A DNA stretch of 64,000 nt from Acidobacteriota bacterium (GTDB taxonomy: Bacteria; Acidobacteriota; Vicinamibacteria; Vicinamibacterales; Vicinamibacteraceae): the NCBI GenBank assembly GCA_020845575.1, contig JADLFL010000046.1, positions 1-64,000 on the forward strand, given 5' to 3'. Shown in pieces: positions 40,732 through 49,775 of the stretch (positions within the stretch are counted from its first letter, which is position 1; the number at the start of each line of letters is the position of its first letter). Below the pieces are notes generated by a model. It searched no databases. It was given only the letters and a program-made list of their open reading frames with translations, and was not told the origin of the DNA. The translations under genes and the position numbers were made by a program.

Positions 40732-43692
40732 TCAGAACGTGGCGCGCACGGCGAACTGGAACGCGCGCGGCCCGCCCGATCCGAACACGCCGCCCGCTGT
40801 CGAGATCGCCTCACCGAAACCCGAGGAGCGCATGTAGCCCGCCGACGTCGGATCGCCGCTGTCGCGCACGAGCACGTTGGCGTACCCCGAGTAGTTCTTC
40901 ACGCTCGAGCCGAGCACGTTGGTCACGTTGAAGACGTTGAAGACCTCGACGATGGGTTCGACGCGCACGCGACCGCCGCCGATCGCGAACGGACGCGACA
41001 CGCGCAGGTCCACCGACGCGAACCCGTCGCTGAATCGTGCATCGTCTCGCACGTACGGCAGCAACTGGCCGTCGACGCCGCCCGCGGCGTTGAGGGTGGC
41101 CAGCGCCGCGTTGAGGTCTGCGCCGGTCTTGAACAGCCGGCCACCGGCGTTGCGCTGGAATGCCGGCACGCGCGACTGCCCGTCGGGCATGAGGATGTCC
41201 ATCGGCACGCCTGACGCCAGCGTCATGATTGGCGCGACTCGCACGCCGGCCGGTGCCTCCATCCACGCCGCCAGCGCGAAGCGGTGGCGCTGATCATTCG
41301 GCGTCGGCCCGTACTCGCGGCGCAGGTCGTTGGGGTCGAGCGGCCCGTTGGCGAACGGGATCTGATCGTCGTTGGCGTAGTTGAACGCCTTGGCGAACGT
41401 GTACGACGCGCGGAAGCCGAGGCGCGCGCTGCGGCGTTCGGCGCTCACGAGCAGGGCGTCGTAGCGCGTGCCGACGCTCGACTCGAGGTTGACGACACGA
41501 TCGGGCCCGCCGACGACGGGATTGAAGACCTCGCCGATGTCGCGCCCGATGATGAAATGCGATCCCGCGGCGTGGATGCCGTCGACGCGCAGCACCGTGT
41601 TCCACGGGAGCTCGCGCTGGAACCCGAGGTTGAACTGCTGCACGCTCGGGTTCTGCATCGCGTTGTCGATGATGTTGATGCCCGACGCGCCGGCGCCCGG
41701 CAGGATGAAGCCCGTGAACGGGTTCGCCGTCGACGGGGCGAACGGCGGGAACCGTCCCGTCATCGGGTCGAGGAAGAACACGTTGCCCGCGCGCACTTCG
41801 ATGGGCAGCGCACGCCCGTCGAGACCGCGCTCGAGCGACTGGATCTGCAGCGTGATGCGGTCGTAGTAAATCCCGTAGCCGCCGTGGACGCTCATGCGGC
41901 CGCCGTCGGGCGCCCAGTTGAAGCCCACGCGCGGCGACCAGTTGTTCATGTCGCGCTTCCGCGTGCCCTTCAGGAAGGGTGCGACGATCGGATTGATGTT
42001 CCCGACGCGGCTGATGTTCTTCACGTCGGTATCGAACTCGTAACGAAGGCCGACGTTGAGCGTCAGGTCCGGCCTGACGCGCCAGTCGTCCTGCACGAAG
42101 AACGCCACGTGATGGTTGTCGGCATCGGGCAGCTTCAGGCCGCGGTCGGGAAAGGCGCTGCGCAGCGTGACCGCGAACAGCAGATCGCCATCGTCCACGC
42201 GACCGTCGCCGTTGGCGTCGTAGCTCGGGAAGTCTTCGACGAGTTCGATACGCCCGTCGAGGAACACGTCGAGGTCGAACAGCGCGTCGACGCGCTGCCA
42301 TTCGCCGCCCACGCGCAGGCCGTGCGCACCACGCGTCCAGGACAGGGTGTTGGCCAACTGGAAGCGCTTCTGCGTCGTGCCCTGCGGCACGCGGAACGAG
42401 GAACCGTCGAGCATGCTCGGGAACGTGTACTGCGGCCCGCGCGCGACGGGCACGATCGTGTTGTCGAACGTGCTGAACGACGTCGTGAGTGCGTTGACGA
42501 TCGACGGGCTCACGATGCGCGTCCACGTGCCGACGACCGACTGATACGCATTCCTGCTGCGCTGGCGATACGACGCCGAGCCGATCGCGCGATCGAGCGT
42601 GCTCGCGCCCGTGTCTTCCGCACGCTCGCCGGCGTAGCGCACGCTGAGCGAGTCCTCGGAGCCGAATCGCACGTCGATGCGGCCGGAGCCCAGGAGATCG
42701 TCGAGCGGCGCCGGAGCGAACGACCTCCGGATGGTCCGCGCTGCGACGTCGCGCTCACCCACCAGCACCGCGCCGTTCTGGTTGCGATACTCCGCGGCGA
42801 CGAACCAGAACGCCCGTCCGGGTGCGAGCGGACCGCCGAGCGCTCCCGCGATCTGCTGGCGGTCGAACGGCAGCGACTCGCCGCTCGATCTGTCGTACGT
42901 GGCGGGCAGCGCCTGCCACGCGCTGTCGCGCGCGAAGAACGAGAGTGACCCGCGCAGGCTGTCCGTTCCAGAACGGGTCACCACGTTGATCGATGAGGAT
43001 GCCGATCGACCGAGCTCCGCGGTGAACCGCTGCGTGGCGATCTGGAACTCCTGCACCGCCTCCTGCGTGACGTTCTGCAGCGGACCACCCACCACGTCGT
43101 CGTTGTTGTCGGCGCCGTCGATCGTGATGTTGCCGCCCCGACCGAGCTGACCGGCCGACGAGATGACCACGGTGTTGGACTTGGTGGGATCGAAGTTCGG
43201 TGCGGGCGTGTTGCCCGGTACGAGCAGCGCCAGTTCGAGGAAGTTGCGACCGTTGAGCGGCAGGACGTCGATGGCCGCCGACGGGATCACGGCGTCGACG
43301 ACCGAGCGCGTGGTGTCGACGGCCGCGGCACCGGCGGTGACCGTGAGCGACTCGTCGATGCCCGCCACGCTCATGTCGATGTCGACAACGAGCGTCTGCC
43401 CTACTTCGAGGAGGAGTCCGCGCCGTGCGACGTCGGTCAATCCCGGTGCAGACACGGCCACGTCGACAATCGCCGGCGGGAGATTGGCGATGAGGAAGCT
43501 CCCGTCGGCCGACGTCGGCACTTCGCGCGTCGCGCCTGTTGCCGGCGCGGTCACGGTCACGCGTGCTCCGGCGATCGGCGCGGACTGCGCATCCTGCACA
43601 CGACCACGGATCGTCGACGTCACCTGCGCCTGCGCCGTCGTCGACAGCACGCCCAGCATCATCCCCACCATCCACACACACGCGTATCGCAT
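40732..43692 (-). CDS. TonB-dependent receptor with carboxypeptidase-regulatory N-terminal domain
   Basis: About 986 residues. The first Met of the frame is at 43701 (MKRMRYACVWMVGMMLGVLSTTAQAQ); the second, at 43692, leaves the signal peptide intact. CarboxypepD_reg-like domain about 27-110 (IRGRVQDAQSAPIAGARVTVTAP), plug domain with DVLPLNGRNFLELALLVPGNTPAPNF and NITIDGADNNDDVVGG, AELGRSASSSINVVTRSGTDSLRGSL, then a barrel ending FQFAVRATF. Typical Oar-type acidobacterial receptor. It heads the operon with the APC permease and the predicted selenoprotein, so its ligand may be a peptide or amino-acid derivative; this is inference. Confidence 0.88.
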   Translation of the reverse strand: MRYACVWMVGMMLGVLSTTAQAQVTSTIRGRVQDAQSAPIAGARVTVTAPATGATREVPTSADGSFLIANLPPAIVDVAVSAPGLTDVARRGLLLEVGQTLVVDIDMSVAGIDESLTVTAGAAAVDTTRSVVDAVIPSAAIDVLPLNGRNFLELALLVPGNTPAPNFDPTKSNTVVISSAGQLGRGGNITIDGADNNDDVVGGPLQNVTQEAVQEFQIATQRFTAELGRSASSSINVVTRSGTDSLRGSLSFFARDSAWQALPATYDRSSGESLPFDRQQIAGALGGPLAPGRAFWFVAAEYRNQNGAVLVGERDVAARTIRRSFAPAPLDDLLGSGRIDVRFGSEDSLSVRYAGERAEDTGASTLDRAIGSASYRQRSRNAYQSVVGTWTRIVSPSIVNALTTSFSTFDNTIVPVARGPQYTFPSMLDGSSFRVPQGTTQKRFQLANTLSWTRGAHGLRVGGEWQRVDALFDLDVFLDGRIELVEDFPSYDANGDGRVDDGDLLFAVTLRSAFPDRGLKLPDADNHHVAFFVQDDWRVRPDLTLNVGLRYEFDTDVKNISRVGNINPIVAPFLKGTRKRDMNNWSPRVGFNWAPDGGRMSVHGGYGIYYDRITLQIQSLERGLDGRALPIEVRAGNVFFLDPMTGRFPPFAPSTANPFTGFILPGAGASGINIIDNAMQNPSVQQFNLGFQRELPWNTVLRVDGIHAAGSHFIIGRDIGEVFNPVVGGPDRVVNLESSVGTRYDALLVSAERRSARLGFRASYTFAKAFNYANDDQIPFANGPLDPNDLRREYGPTPNDQRHRFALAAWMEAPAGVRVAPIMTLASGVPMDILMPDGQSRVPAFQRNAGGRLFKTGADLNAALATLNAAGGVDGQLLPYVRDDARFSDGFASVDLRVSRPFAIGGGRVRVEPIVEVFNVFNVTNVLGSSVKNYSGYANVLVRDSGDPTSAGYMRSSGFGEAISTAGGVFGSGGPRAFQFAVRATF

Positions 43693-43891
43693 TCGTTTCA
43701 CCCCTCGAGCGGCCAGTCACCCGCCGCCAGCACGAGACAAACGCATAGCGTGGCGTGTGCGCGCGCGCACGCCCACACTCGGTTCGGACTATCTCGGGCC
43801 ATGCGTTTGGACTATGACGGACGTCAGCAGGGCCGAACGGGACGGGCGACCTGTCCACCGCAGCCAGGAGGGCGACGGTGGAAGTCCGGCC

Positions 43892-44878
43892 CTACTCCCG
43901 TTCGATGTCGATCGCGGCGCTGCGCGAGACCAGGCGGACGGTGGGGCCGCCTGTCCCGACGTCGGCGGTCAACTGGCCGCGCGCGGAACCGGCGCGATCG
44001 ATGTCATCGGCGTGAATCGAACCCGATCGACTGCGCGCGTCGATGTGCATCGGTGCCGTCGGCGGTACGCGGACCGTGATGCGGCCCGACTGCGTCTCCA
44101 CGTGCCACGGGTCCGACGGCGTACCTGCCACGGCCACGGCGCCGCTGCCCGAGCGCACCGTCAGCGATCGGCCGGCACCCGTCACGTCGATGGCGCTCGA
44201 TCGCGTCTCCACATCGACCGACGCACCGCCGATCAACCCCACATCGACGCTCCCGCTGCCCGACCGCACACGCACGTCGGTACCGGCGTCGACGATGTCG
44301 ATCGCGCTGCTCGACGTGGTGACCGAGACAGGTCCTCGCGCGCGATCGACGCGCACGGCGCCGGAGCCTGACGTGACGGTGAGCGCTCCCACGTCAGACG
44401 CGGTGATGCGGCCCGACCTCGTCGACAGCCTCGTCGCACCATCGACATCGTCAAGCGCGATGGCCCCCGATCGCGTCACTACATCCACGCGCATCGTCTC
44501 GGGTACGCGGACGACATAACTGACGGTGACGGCACGTCGCGCCTCCGCACTTGCCGGGGTCGTGAGCGTGACTGTTCGCGCGTCGGCAGTGATCGGCGGC
44601 GCAGCCGCCACCTGCTGCGCCAGTGCGACAGCGTTCGCCGGGACACCGAACCCGACCCTGACGGTGACCGTCCCCGCGATCGCGATGGCCCCGTCGGTAC
44701 CACGCTGCACAGTTACTGCCCCGCGGTCCGTCTGCACCACGAGTATTGCGTCAGGCGCGACGGGCACGGTCCTGTCGAACGGGAACCGCTGGGCGATAGC
44801 CTCCTGCGGCGCCGCCACCAACAGCGGCAGAACCAAGAGGAGCGTCCGGCAAGCGATCGAAGGCAGGCAGTTGATCAT
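43892..44878 (-). CDS. DUF4097-type exported beta-helix/adhesin-like repeat protein
   Basis: 328 residues from the ATG at 44878. A signal peptide (LLLVLPLLVAAPQEAIAQ) is followed by a long series of short degenerate repeats, RSGAI, RSGRI, GSGAVRV, SSSAIDI, GSGSVDV, RSSAIDV, QSGRITV, giving a stacked beta structure as in DUF4097/DUF2807 proteins. Such proteins are periplasmic or surface located and of unknown function, sometimes beside anti-sigma factors. No sigma or anti-sigma gene is present here. The 199 bp between it and the TonB receptor start (43693-43891) hold no recognised feature. Confidence 0.8.
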   Translation of the reverse strand: MINCLPSIACRTLLLVLPLLVAAPQEAIAQRFPFDRTVPVAPDAILVVQTDRGAVTVQRGTDGAIAIAGTVTVRVGFGVPANAVALAQQVAAAPPITADARTVTLTTPASAEARRAVTVSYVVRVPETMRVDVVTRSGAIALDDVDGATRLSTRSGRITASDVGALTVTSGSGAVRVDRARGPVSVTTSSSAIDIVDAGTDVRVRSGSGSVDVGLIGGASVDVETRSSAIDVTGAGRSLTVRSGSGAVAVAGTPSDPWHVETQSGRITVRVPPTAPMHIDARSRSGSIHADDIDRAGSARGQLTADVGTGGPTVRLVSRSAAIDIERE

Positions 44879-44889
44879 GAAGGCTCCAG

Positions 44890-44917
44890 AAATGCCGCGA
44901 TGCCGCGACGCCGAATG
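44890..44917. repeat. Short tandem array (ATGCCGCG, about 8 bp)
   Basis: About three units of an ATGCCGCG-type octamer lie between the DUF4097 start and the toxin stop. It is related in composition to the CGGCATT-type arrays. Confidence 0.65.
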
Positions 44918-44943
44918 AGTACCACAGCGACATGGCATCACCG

Positions 44944-45246
44944 TCAAGGCCGATAGACCTCTCGACGGTGGCGAATCCGGATGACCAGGACGACTACCGT
45001 GGTGTCCTCGATGGTGTAGAGGATGCGCCAGTCGCCCTCGCGAACACGCCAGGTATCGGGTTCGGTTCGAGCGCCCTTCAGCGTCACGCAGCCCGGCGGT
45101 CGAGGGTCGCCGGCGAGCGCTCGAAGGGCCTCGGCCATGCGCGTCTGGACCGGCGGATCCAGTCTGTCGAAGTCACGCGCAGCGGGCTTGCTGATGTCGA
45201 CCCGGTACCGCCGCCTGGCAGAAGACGGGGCTCGCTCAGAGCCCAC
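44944..45246 (-). CDS. RelE/ParE-superfamily toxin
   Basis: 100 residues, typical size. The RelE fold is seen in YRVDISKPAARDFDRLDPPVQTRMAEALRALAGDPRPPGCVTLKG and the C-terminal VREGDWRILYTIEDTTVVVLVIRIRHRREVYR, which includes the Arg and Tyr/His positions used by ribosome-dependent mRNA interferases. The start overlaps the antitoxin stop by 11 bp, the standard antitoxin-first order, so synthesis is coupled. It likely cleaves mRNA on the ribosome when the antitoxin is degraded. Confidence 0.88.
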   Translation of the reverse strand: MGSERAPSSARRRYRVDISKPAARDFDRLDPPVQTRMAEALRALAGDPRPPGCVTLKGARTEPDTWRVREGDWRILYTIEDTTVVVLVIRIRHRREVYRP

Positions 45247-45493
45247 GTTCCGCCAGGAACTCCGCCAGCGGCTTGGTCCCGCCCTTCGTCTTGATCGCCT
45301 TCAGCGCACGACGCGCGGCGCGGACGTCACTGGCGTCTTCGAGCTGCTGCAAGAGCGCAAGCGTCTCGACCGGCACGAGCGCGGCAGCCGGCGTGCCGTT
45401 GGCAGTCAGGACGATGGACTCTCCGCGATAGCGAACGCGATCCACGACGGCCCCAAGGACCTTGCGCGCGTCGGCCAATGCAACAGTCGTCAT
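45236..45493 (-). CDS. Phd/YefM-family antitoxin
   Basis: 85 residues. The N-terminal half has the Phd/YefM DNA-binding fold ([51 protein letters not shown]), and the C-terminal tail wraps the toxin. It pairs with the overlapping RelE-like gene. Autoregulation is supported by a palindrome with a TGTACA core over the promoter, 12 nt before the ATG. The same core hexamer is used by YefM-YoeB operators. Confidence 0.87.
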   Translation of the reverse strand: MTTVALADARKVLGAVVDRVRYRGESIVLTANGTPAAALVPVETLALLQQLEDASDVRAARRALKAIKTKGGTKPLAEFLAERGL

Positions 45494-45531
45494 AGTTTAC
45501 ACATTGTACACTTTGACCTACGCAATGACAA
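45494..45531 (-). promoter_or_regulatory. Promoter and operator of the toxin-antitoxin operon
   Basis: A -35 TTGTCA (45526-45531) and a -10 TACAAT (45503-45508) are separated by exactly 17 bp, one mismatch each from consensus. A 19-bp near-palindrome (45494-45512; arms AGTTTACA/TGTACACT) covers the -10. The expected start of transcription is within about 3 nt of the ATG at 45493, so the mRNA would be essentially leaderless. Confidence 0.75.
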
Positions 45532-45589
45532 CTGGACGATGAAGACTCCGCGAGGCATTCCCGGCATCGCGACATCTCTCCGCATCCAT

Positions 45590-45617
45590 CATTCGTCATT
45601 CATCATTGGTCATTGCT
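45590..45617. repeat. Heptamer array (CATT at 7-bp steps)
   Basis: CATT words begin at 45590, 45597, 45604 and 45611, each separated by a variable NNN. It lies between the PQQ dehydrogenase stop and the toxin-antitoxin promoter and runs into the dehydrogenase stop codon. Confidence 0.8.
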
Positions 45618-47763
45618 CGACGCCCCTGTGTCGCCCCAGGTACTGCACGATCTGCTCGCGCTGTTCGGGGGTGCCGGCCATGCCGCGGCTCACCATGGTG
45701 GCCACGGTTTCGCGCCAGCCGTCGACGGGCTGCCTGACGCGTGTGACGACGGTCGGCAGGTGGCAGCCCGAGCAGAGTTGCTGCACGAGTGCGCGCGCGG
45801 GTTCGTCGGGCAGGCCGACACGGTCGAACTCCGCTCGCAGCGCTTCGACGGTATTGAGGCCGGACGGATCCTGGGGAGGCGGGATCGGCTCCATCGACGG
45901 CATGGGTGCCTTCGCGTCGACGGCAAACGTGTACAGGCGCCCCGGTGCCTGCGCACCGCTGCGGCCCGTGGCCACCGCGACGTACTGCACGCCGCCGAGC
46001 GTGTACGTGATCGGATTGGCGAAACCGGGGGCGAGCGCGACGGACCACAGCGCACGTCCCGTGTCGGCCGCATACGCGCTGAACGTTCCGTCGTTCGATC
46101 CGTGGAACAGCAGGTTGCCCGCTGTCGCCAGCGTGCCACCAGTGATGCCAGGTCGATCGAAGGTGAGGCGCCACCGCTCCTTCTGCGTGACGGGATCCCA
46201 GGCCACCAGGAACGCCCCCTGCTGCTGGCCACCACCCGCACCGACGATCTGCGGGCCACGCGGGGCAGTCGGCCGTGGCGGGGCCATGGGCTGCGGCGCC
46301 GGAGCTGCCGCCCCACCCGGATGGGTCGCCGCGTCGGCAGGCGCCGGCCTGTTGCGCGGCCGACCCGTGTTCATGCGGCCCACCTGGTGCTGGAAGTCCG
46401 GATCCCACGCGTACGTGCCCGTGGTGTGCTGTCCCGGGATGTACGCCAGGCCAGCGCCGGGATGGAACGCCATCGCGTGCCAGCTGTGCGCGCCGTCCGA
46501 GCCAGGCGACAACCGCTGCCCCGTCGTCCCGTAAGCTGCTTCTGACGTCTCGATGGGACGTCCAGTCACGGGATCGACGCCGGTGGCCCACGTGACGGAG
46601 GTGAAGGGCTGCGCCGAGATGAACGCGCCCGTCGCGCGATCGATCACGTAGAAGAAGCCGTTCTTCGGCGCCTGCATCAGCACCTTGCGCGCGCGTCCGT
46701 CGAGGCGCAGGTCGGCCAGCACGATCGGCTGCGTGCTCGCGTAGTCCCAGTTGTCGGCCGGCGTCGTCTGGTAGTGCCACACGTACTCGCCCGTGTCAGG
46801 GCGCAACGCGAGGATCGAACAGAGATAGAGGTTGTCGCCGCCGCCGGGGCTGCGCAGTTCGCGCGACCACGGCGAGCCGTTGCCCGTGCCGACGTAGAGC
46901 AGATCGAGCTCGGGGTCGTACGCCATGCCGTCCCACGGCGTGCCGCCACCGCCGTACGTCCACCACGCGCCGCTCCACGTCTCGGCAGCTCGCGCCATCG
47001 CGGCATTCTCGAAGCCGAGACTGGGATCGCCGGGAACGGTCCAGAAGCGCCACACCTGCTGGCCCGTCTGCGCGTCGTACGCCGCGACGAACCCGCGCAC
47101 GCCGAACTCCGCTCCGCTGATGCCGGTGATCACCTTCCCCTTGATGACGCGCGGGGCGCTCGTGATGCTGTAGTCGTCGGCCCTGCTGGCCACCTGCGTG
47201 CTCCACACCGTACGGCCCGTTCGCGCGTCGATCGCGACGAGGCGGCTGTCGAGCGTGCCGACGTAGACCTTGCCGTCGTGGTACGCCACGCCGCGATTCA
47301 CCGGGCCGCAACAGAGGCTCGGTCCGAGTCTGGTGCGCAACCCGCGCGGGTCCGTCGTGAACGTCGGATGGGGGATCTGCGGATCCCAGCGCCACTTCAC
47401 CTTGCCCGTACGCGCATCGATCGCGACAACCACGCTCCACGGTCCCGTCGTGTAGATCGTGCCCTCGACGATGAGCGGCGTGCCCTGAAGCTGGCCGGGA
47501 AAGGCATCGAACTCGGCCGACCAGGCCAGGCCGAGCCGCGCCACGTTCGCCGTAGTGATCTGCGCCAGCGGACTGTAGTGCGTCTCGGCAGCGTCGAGGC
47601 CGTACATCGGCCACGCCGCATCCGTTGCGCTCGCGGGGCCGCGGGCAGCCGCCTGATCGCGATCGGCGGTGCCGACACGCAGGGCTGTCGCGCCGGCGAT
47701 CACGCCGGCAAGCAGTACCATCACACCGATGCGCCGCGAGCGGCCGCGTACGCCGCGGCTCAC
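45610..47763 (-). CDS. PQQ-dependent quinohemoprotein alcohol dehydrogenase (type II-like)
   Basis: 717 residues starting at GTG 47763. A signal/anchor helix (IGVMVLLAGVIAGATAL) precedes an eight-bladed PQQ propeller (AAWPMYGLDAAETHYSPLAQIT, WRWDPQIPH). The vicinal disulfide Cys151-Cys152 (SLCCGPVNRGVAY) that lies on PQQ is present, as is a catalytic Asp in DNWDYASTQP. A Pro/Ala-rich insert lies near 475-520. A C-terminal cytochrome domain has Cys664-x-x-Cys667-His668. It oxidises alcohols in the periplasm and passes electrons through heme to a soluble carrier or azurin. The start overlaps the amidohydrolase stop (GTGA), so it is cotranslated with that gene. Confidence 0.9.
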   Translation of the reverse strand: MSRGVRGRSRRIGVMVLLAGVIAGATALRVGTADRDQAAARGPASATDAAWPMYGLDAAETHYSPLAQITTANVARLGLAWSAEFDAFPGQLQGTPLIVEGTIYTTGPWSVVVAIDARTGKVKWRWDPQIPHPTFTTDPRGLRTRLGPSLCCGPVNRGVAYHDGKVYVGTLDSRLVAIDARTGRTVWSTQVASRADDYSITSAPRVIKGKVITGISGAEFGVRGFVAAYDAQTGQQVWRFWTVPGDPSLGFENAAMARAAETWSGAWWTYGGGGTPWDGMAYDPELDLLYVGTGNGSPWSRELRSPGGGDNLYLCSILALRPDTGEYVWHYQTTPADNWDYASTQPIVLADLRLDGRARKVLMQAPKNGFFYVIDRATGAFISAQPFTSVTWATGVDPVTGRPIETSEAAYGTTGQRLSPGSDGAHSWHAMAFHPGAGLAYIPGQHTTGTYAWDPDFQHQVGRMNTGRPRNRPAPADAATHPGGAAAPAPQPMAPPRPTAPRGPQIVGAGGGQQQGAFLVAWDPVTQKERWRLTFDRPGITGGTLATAGNLLFHGSNDGTFSAYAADTGRALWSVALAPGFANPITYTLGGVQYVAVATGRSGAQAPGRLYTFAVDAKAPMPSMEPIPPPQDPSGLNTVEALRAEFDRVGLPDEPARALVQQLCSGCHLPTVVTRVRQPVDGWRETVATMVSRGMAGTPEQREQIVQYLGRHRGVEQ

Positions 47764-49124
47764 CGGGCCTCGCCCGTCGATGCGGCAGCAGGGGCCGATG
47801 CGGAGGCCATGCGCAAACCACGAGCGGCGAACTGCTTCTCGATCGACGTCCGCATCGCCGGCAGGTGGCGCAGCGCGTTGCCGTAATAGATCTTCCGCAG
47901 CACGGCGTCAGGCAGTCCGAGTCCGGAGACGTGCCAGCGCCCATGCCCGGGCGATCCGCTCGGTGTGCGCACTTGCGCGGGATGCGGGAAGTACTCGTCG
48001 AGTGTCTCGAGTATCCGCCAGTGTGGCCGCCAGAACTCGTCGGCCCCGCGAGACTGGCTGCCATCGGTACCGAACAGCACGCGGTCCTGGTACTTGATCA
48101 GGAACTCGCGCCAGAAGCGCGGCGCGCGGCCGAGATCCTGGAACGTCGCGGAGAGCTCGATGTCGGCGTTGGGATACGTGTCGAGGAACGTCGCGAGCTT
48201 CTCGGGGTCGTAGTACAGCATCGCCATGTGCGCGTTCACGAAGCGCGTCTTCGGGTGCTTGCGATGCATGTGTTCGCGCGCCTGCTCGATCACGAGATGC
48301 GACGGCCCGCCGTCCTGGAGGTTGCCCGACGAGTCGCCGCCGCGCCACAGACCGGCTTCGTACCGTTCGTTCTTCGGGGAGATAGGATAGAAGCGGCCGA
48401 TCGAGTCGCTCGTGTGGATCATCACCGGCCTGTCGTACTTCGCGGCCATCGCCCAGATCGGGTCAAGCCGTGGATCGTCGGCCTGGATGTACGAGCCGTC
48501 GGGGTTCTTCGCGCCCTGACCGAGCTGCTTGAAGACCTTCATGCCTTGCGCGCCAGTCTTGAACGCGCGCTCCATCTCCGCGGCGAACCGCCCGGACCAG
48601 CCGGGGGCGTTGATGCCATCGAGATTGAGCGTGATGAAGTTCGCCACGCGATCGCGATACGGCTGTCCGGCGGCGAGCACCTCGTCGAGTTGCGTGCCCG
48701 TGCCGCCGTTCAGGTTCACGATGACGCCCAGCCCGATGTCGTCCATGAGCGCCACGACCTCGTCGTAAGCGGCCTTCGACGTGAGGCCGCGCGCGTGCAC
48801 GTGGAAGTCGACGGCGGGATACTTCGCGCGCCACACGTTGGTGCGCGGCAGGCGCAGCAGCGTGTAGGGCATCGGCGGCGGCTCTTCGGCGCTGGGCGTC
48901 CAGCCCGCCGGCGGCGCCACCTGCTCCATCGTCGGCAGCGGCGGCGTCCACAGATCGCCTTCCTTCACGTCCGCAGGCGCGCGAGGTTCGACAACGATCC
49001 GTGGCGCGACGCTCGTCGGCGCCTGCGCGTGCAGTGACGTGGACGTGCTGCGCATGGTCGCGAGCGCGCAGCAGACACCGACAACTGCCGCGCACGGCAG
49101 CCAGGGACGCGTGGACTGGATCAC
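47760..49124 (-). CDS. Exported amidohydrolase-2 family metal-dependent hydrolase
   Basis: 454 residues from the GTG at 49124, behind a GGGAG site; upstream Met residues in the frame are repeat-derived. A signal peptide (PWLPCAAVVGVCCALATM) is followed by a TIM-barrel of PF04909: VDFHVHARG (HxH metal pair), PVMIHTSDS, RFVNAHMAM, and VLFGTDGSQ (catalytic Asp). Family enzymes are hydrolases or decarboxylases on aromatic and cyclic acids. The 4-bp overlap with the PQQ dehydrogenase suggests the two act on one compound, for example hydrolysis or decarboxylation linked to alcohol oxidation. Substrate unknown. Confidence 0.85.
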   Translation of the reverse strand: MIQSTRPWLPCAAVVGVCCALATMRSTSTSLHAQAPTSVAPRIVVEPRAPADVKEGDLWTPPLPTMEQVAPPAGWTPSAEEPPPMPYTLLRLPRTNVWRAKYPAVDFHVHARGLTSKAAYDEVVALMDDIGLGVIVNLNGGTGTQLDEVLAAGQPYRDRVANFITLNLDGINAPGWSGRFAAEMERAFKTGAQGMKVFKQLGQGAKNPDGSYIQADDPRLDPIWAMAAKYDRPVMIHTSDSIGRFYPISPKNERYEAGLWRGGDSSGNLQDGGPSHLVIEQAREHMHRKHPKTRFVNAHMAMLYYDPEKLATFLDTYPNADIELSATFQDLGRAPRFWREFLIKYQDRVLFGTDGSQSRGADEFWRPHWRILETLDEYFPHPAQVRTPSGSPGHGRWHVSGLGLPDAVLRKIYYGNALRHLPAMRTSIEKQFAARGLRMASASAPAAASTGEAR

Positions 49125-49196
49125 GAGCAGCTCCCGGGGAGGCGGTACACCCGCGCGCATTCTGGCACAACGCGGAATGACGAATACCAATCCGAG

Positions 49197-49333
49197 CCGG
49201 CAACCGGCAATGGGCAACCGGCAACCGGATCGTTGGGCTCAATCATCCCGCCATTCGGCGTTCGACATTCCCATCATTCCCGACATTGCTGCCAGCCACG
49301 CCGTCGCGCCGGTTGCCGATTGCCCGTTGCCGG
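49197..49333. repeat. Inverted pair of heptamer arrays with CATT-type units between
   Basis: CCGGCAA-type units at 49197-49228 and GGTTGCC-type units at 49309-49333 are near reverse complements, with CATTC-type words at about 49251-49288 between them. They fill the 216-bp gap between the CBS gene stop and the amidohydrolase start. Confidence 0.88.
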
Positions 49334-49340
49334 CCCTTCC

Positions 49341-49775
49341 TTACCCCGCGCTCATGATGTAGGACTGCAGCGTACTGATCGTCGACTGCTGGACGTCGAC
49401 GACGGCGCGGACGATGTCGCCGATCGAGATGATGCCGACCAGACGCCCGTTGTCGACGACGGGGAGGTGCCTGATGCGCTTGTCGGTCATCAGCGCCATG
49501 CAGTCGTCGCAGGTCTTGTCGGAGTCGACGGTGACGAGGTGGCTCGTCATCACCTCACGCACGGCCGTGTCGCTCGACGACTTGCCGTGCAGCACCATCT
49601 TCCGCGCGTAGTCACGTTCGGAGAGAATGCCCACGAGATCGACGCCGGACGTGACGAGGACCGCGCCGATGTCCCGCTCGGCCATCAGGCGAAGCGCGTC
49701 GAGTACGGTGTCGTCGGGACTCACCGTGTGTACGGCGGTCCTGCCGGCAAGGATGTGGCGAACGAGGATGGTCAT
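49341..49775 (-). CDS. CBS-domain pair protein
   Basis: 144 residues made of two CBS motifs: about 8-62 (HTVSPDDTVLDALRLMAERDIGAVLVTSGVDLVGILSERDYARKMV) and about 72-130 (VTVDSDKTCDDCMALMTDKRIRHLPVVDNGRLVGIISIGDIVRAVV). Stand-alone pairs like this bind adenine nucleotides (AMP, ATP, NADH) and regulate partner enzymes. It is cytoplasmic and monocistronic. The partner cannot be inferred from the neighbours. Confidence 0.9.
   Translation of the reverse strand: MTILVRHILAGRTAVHTVSPDDTVLDALRLMAERDIGAVLVTSGVDLVGILSERDYARKMVLHGKSSSDTAVREVMTSHLVTVDSDKTCDDCMALMTDKRIRHLPVVDNGRLVGIISIGDIVRAVVDVQQSTISTLQSYIMSAG

Noticed and set aside
41284-42948. Plus-strand frame of 554 codons opposite the TonB receptor
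   Set aside because: Shadow of the receptor on the other strand; charged, low-complexity translation without any domain.
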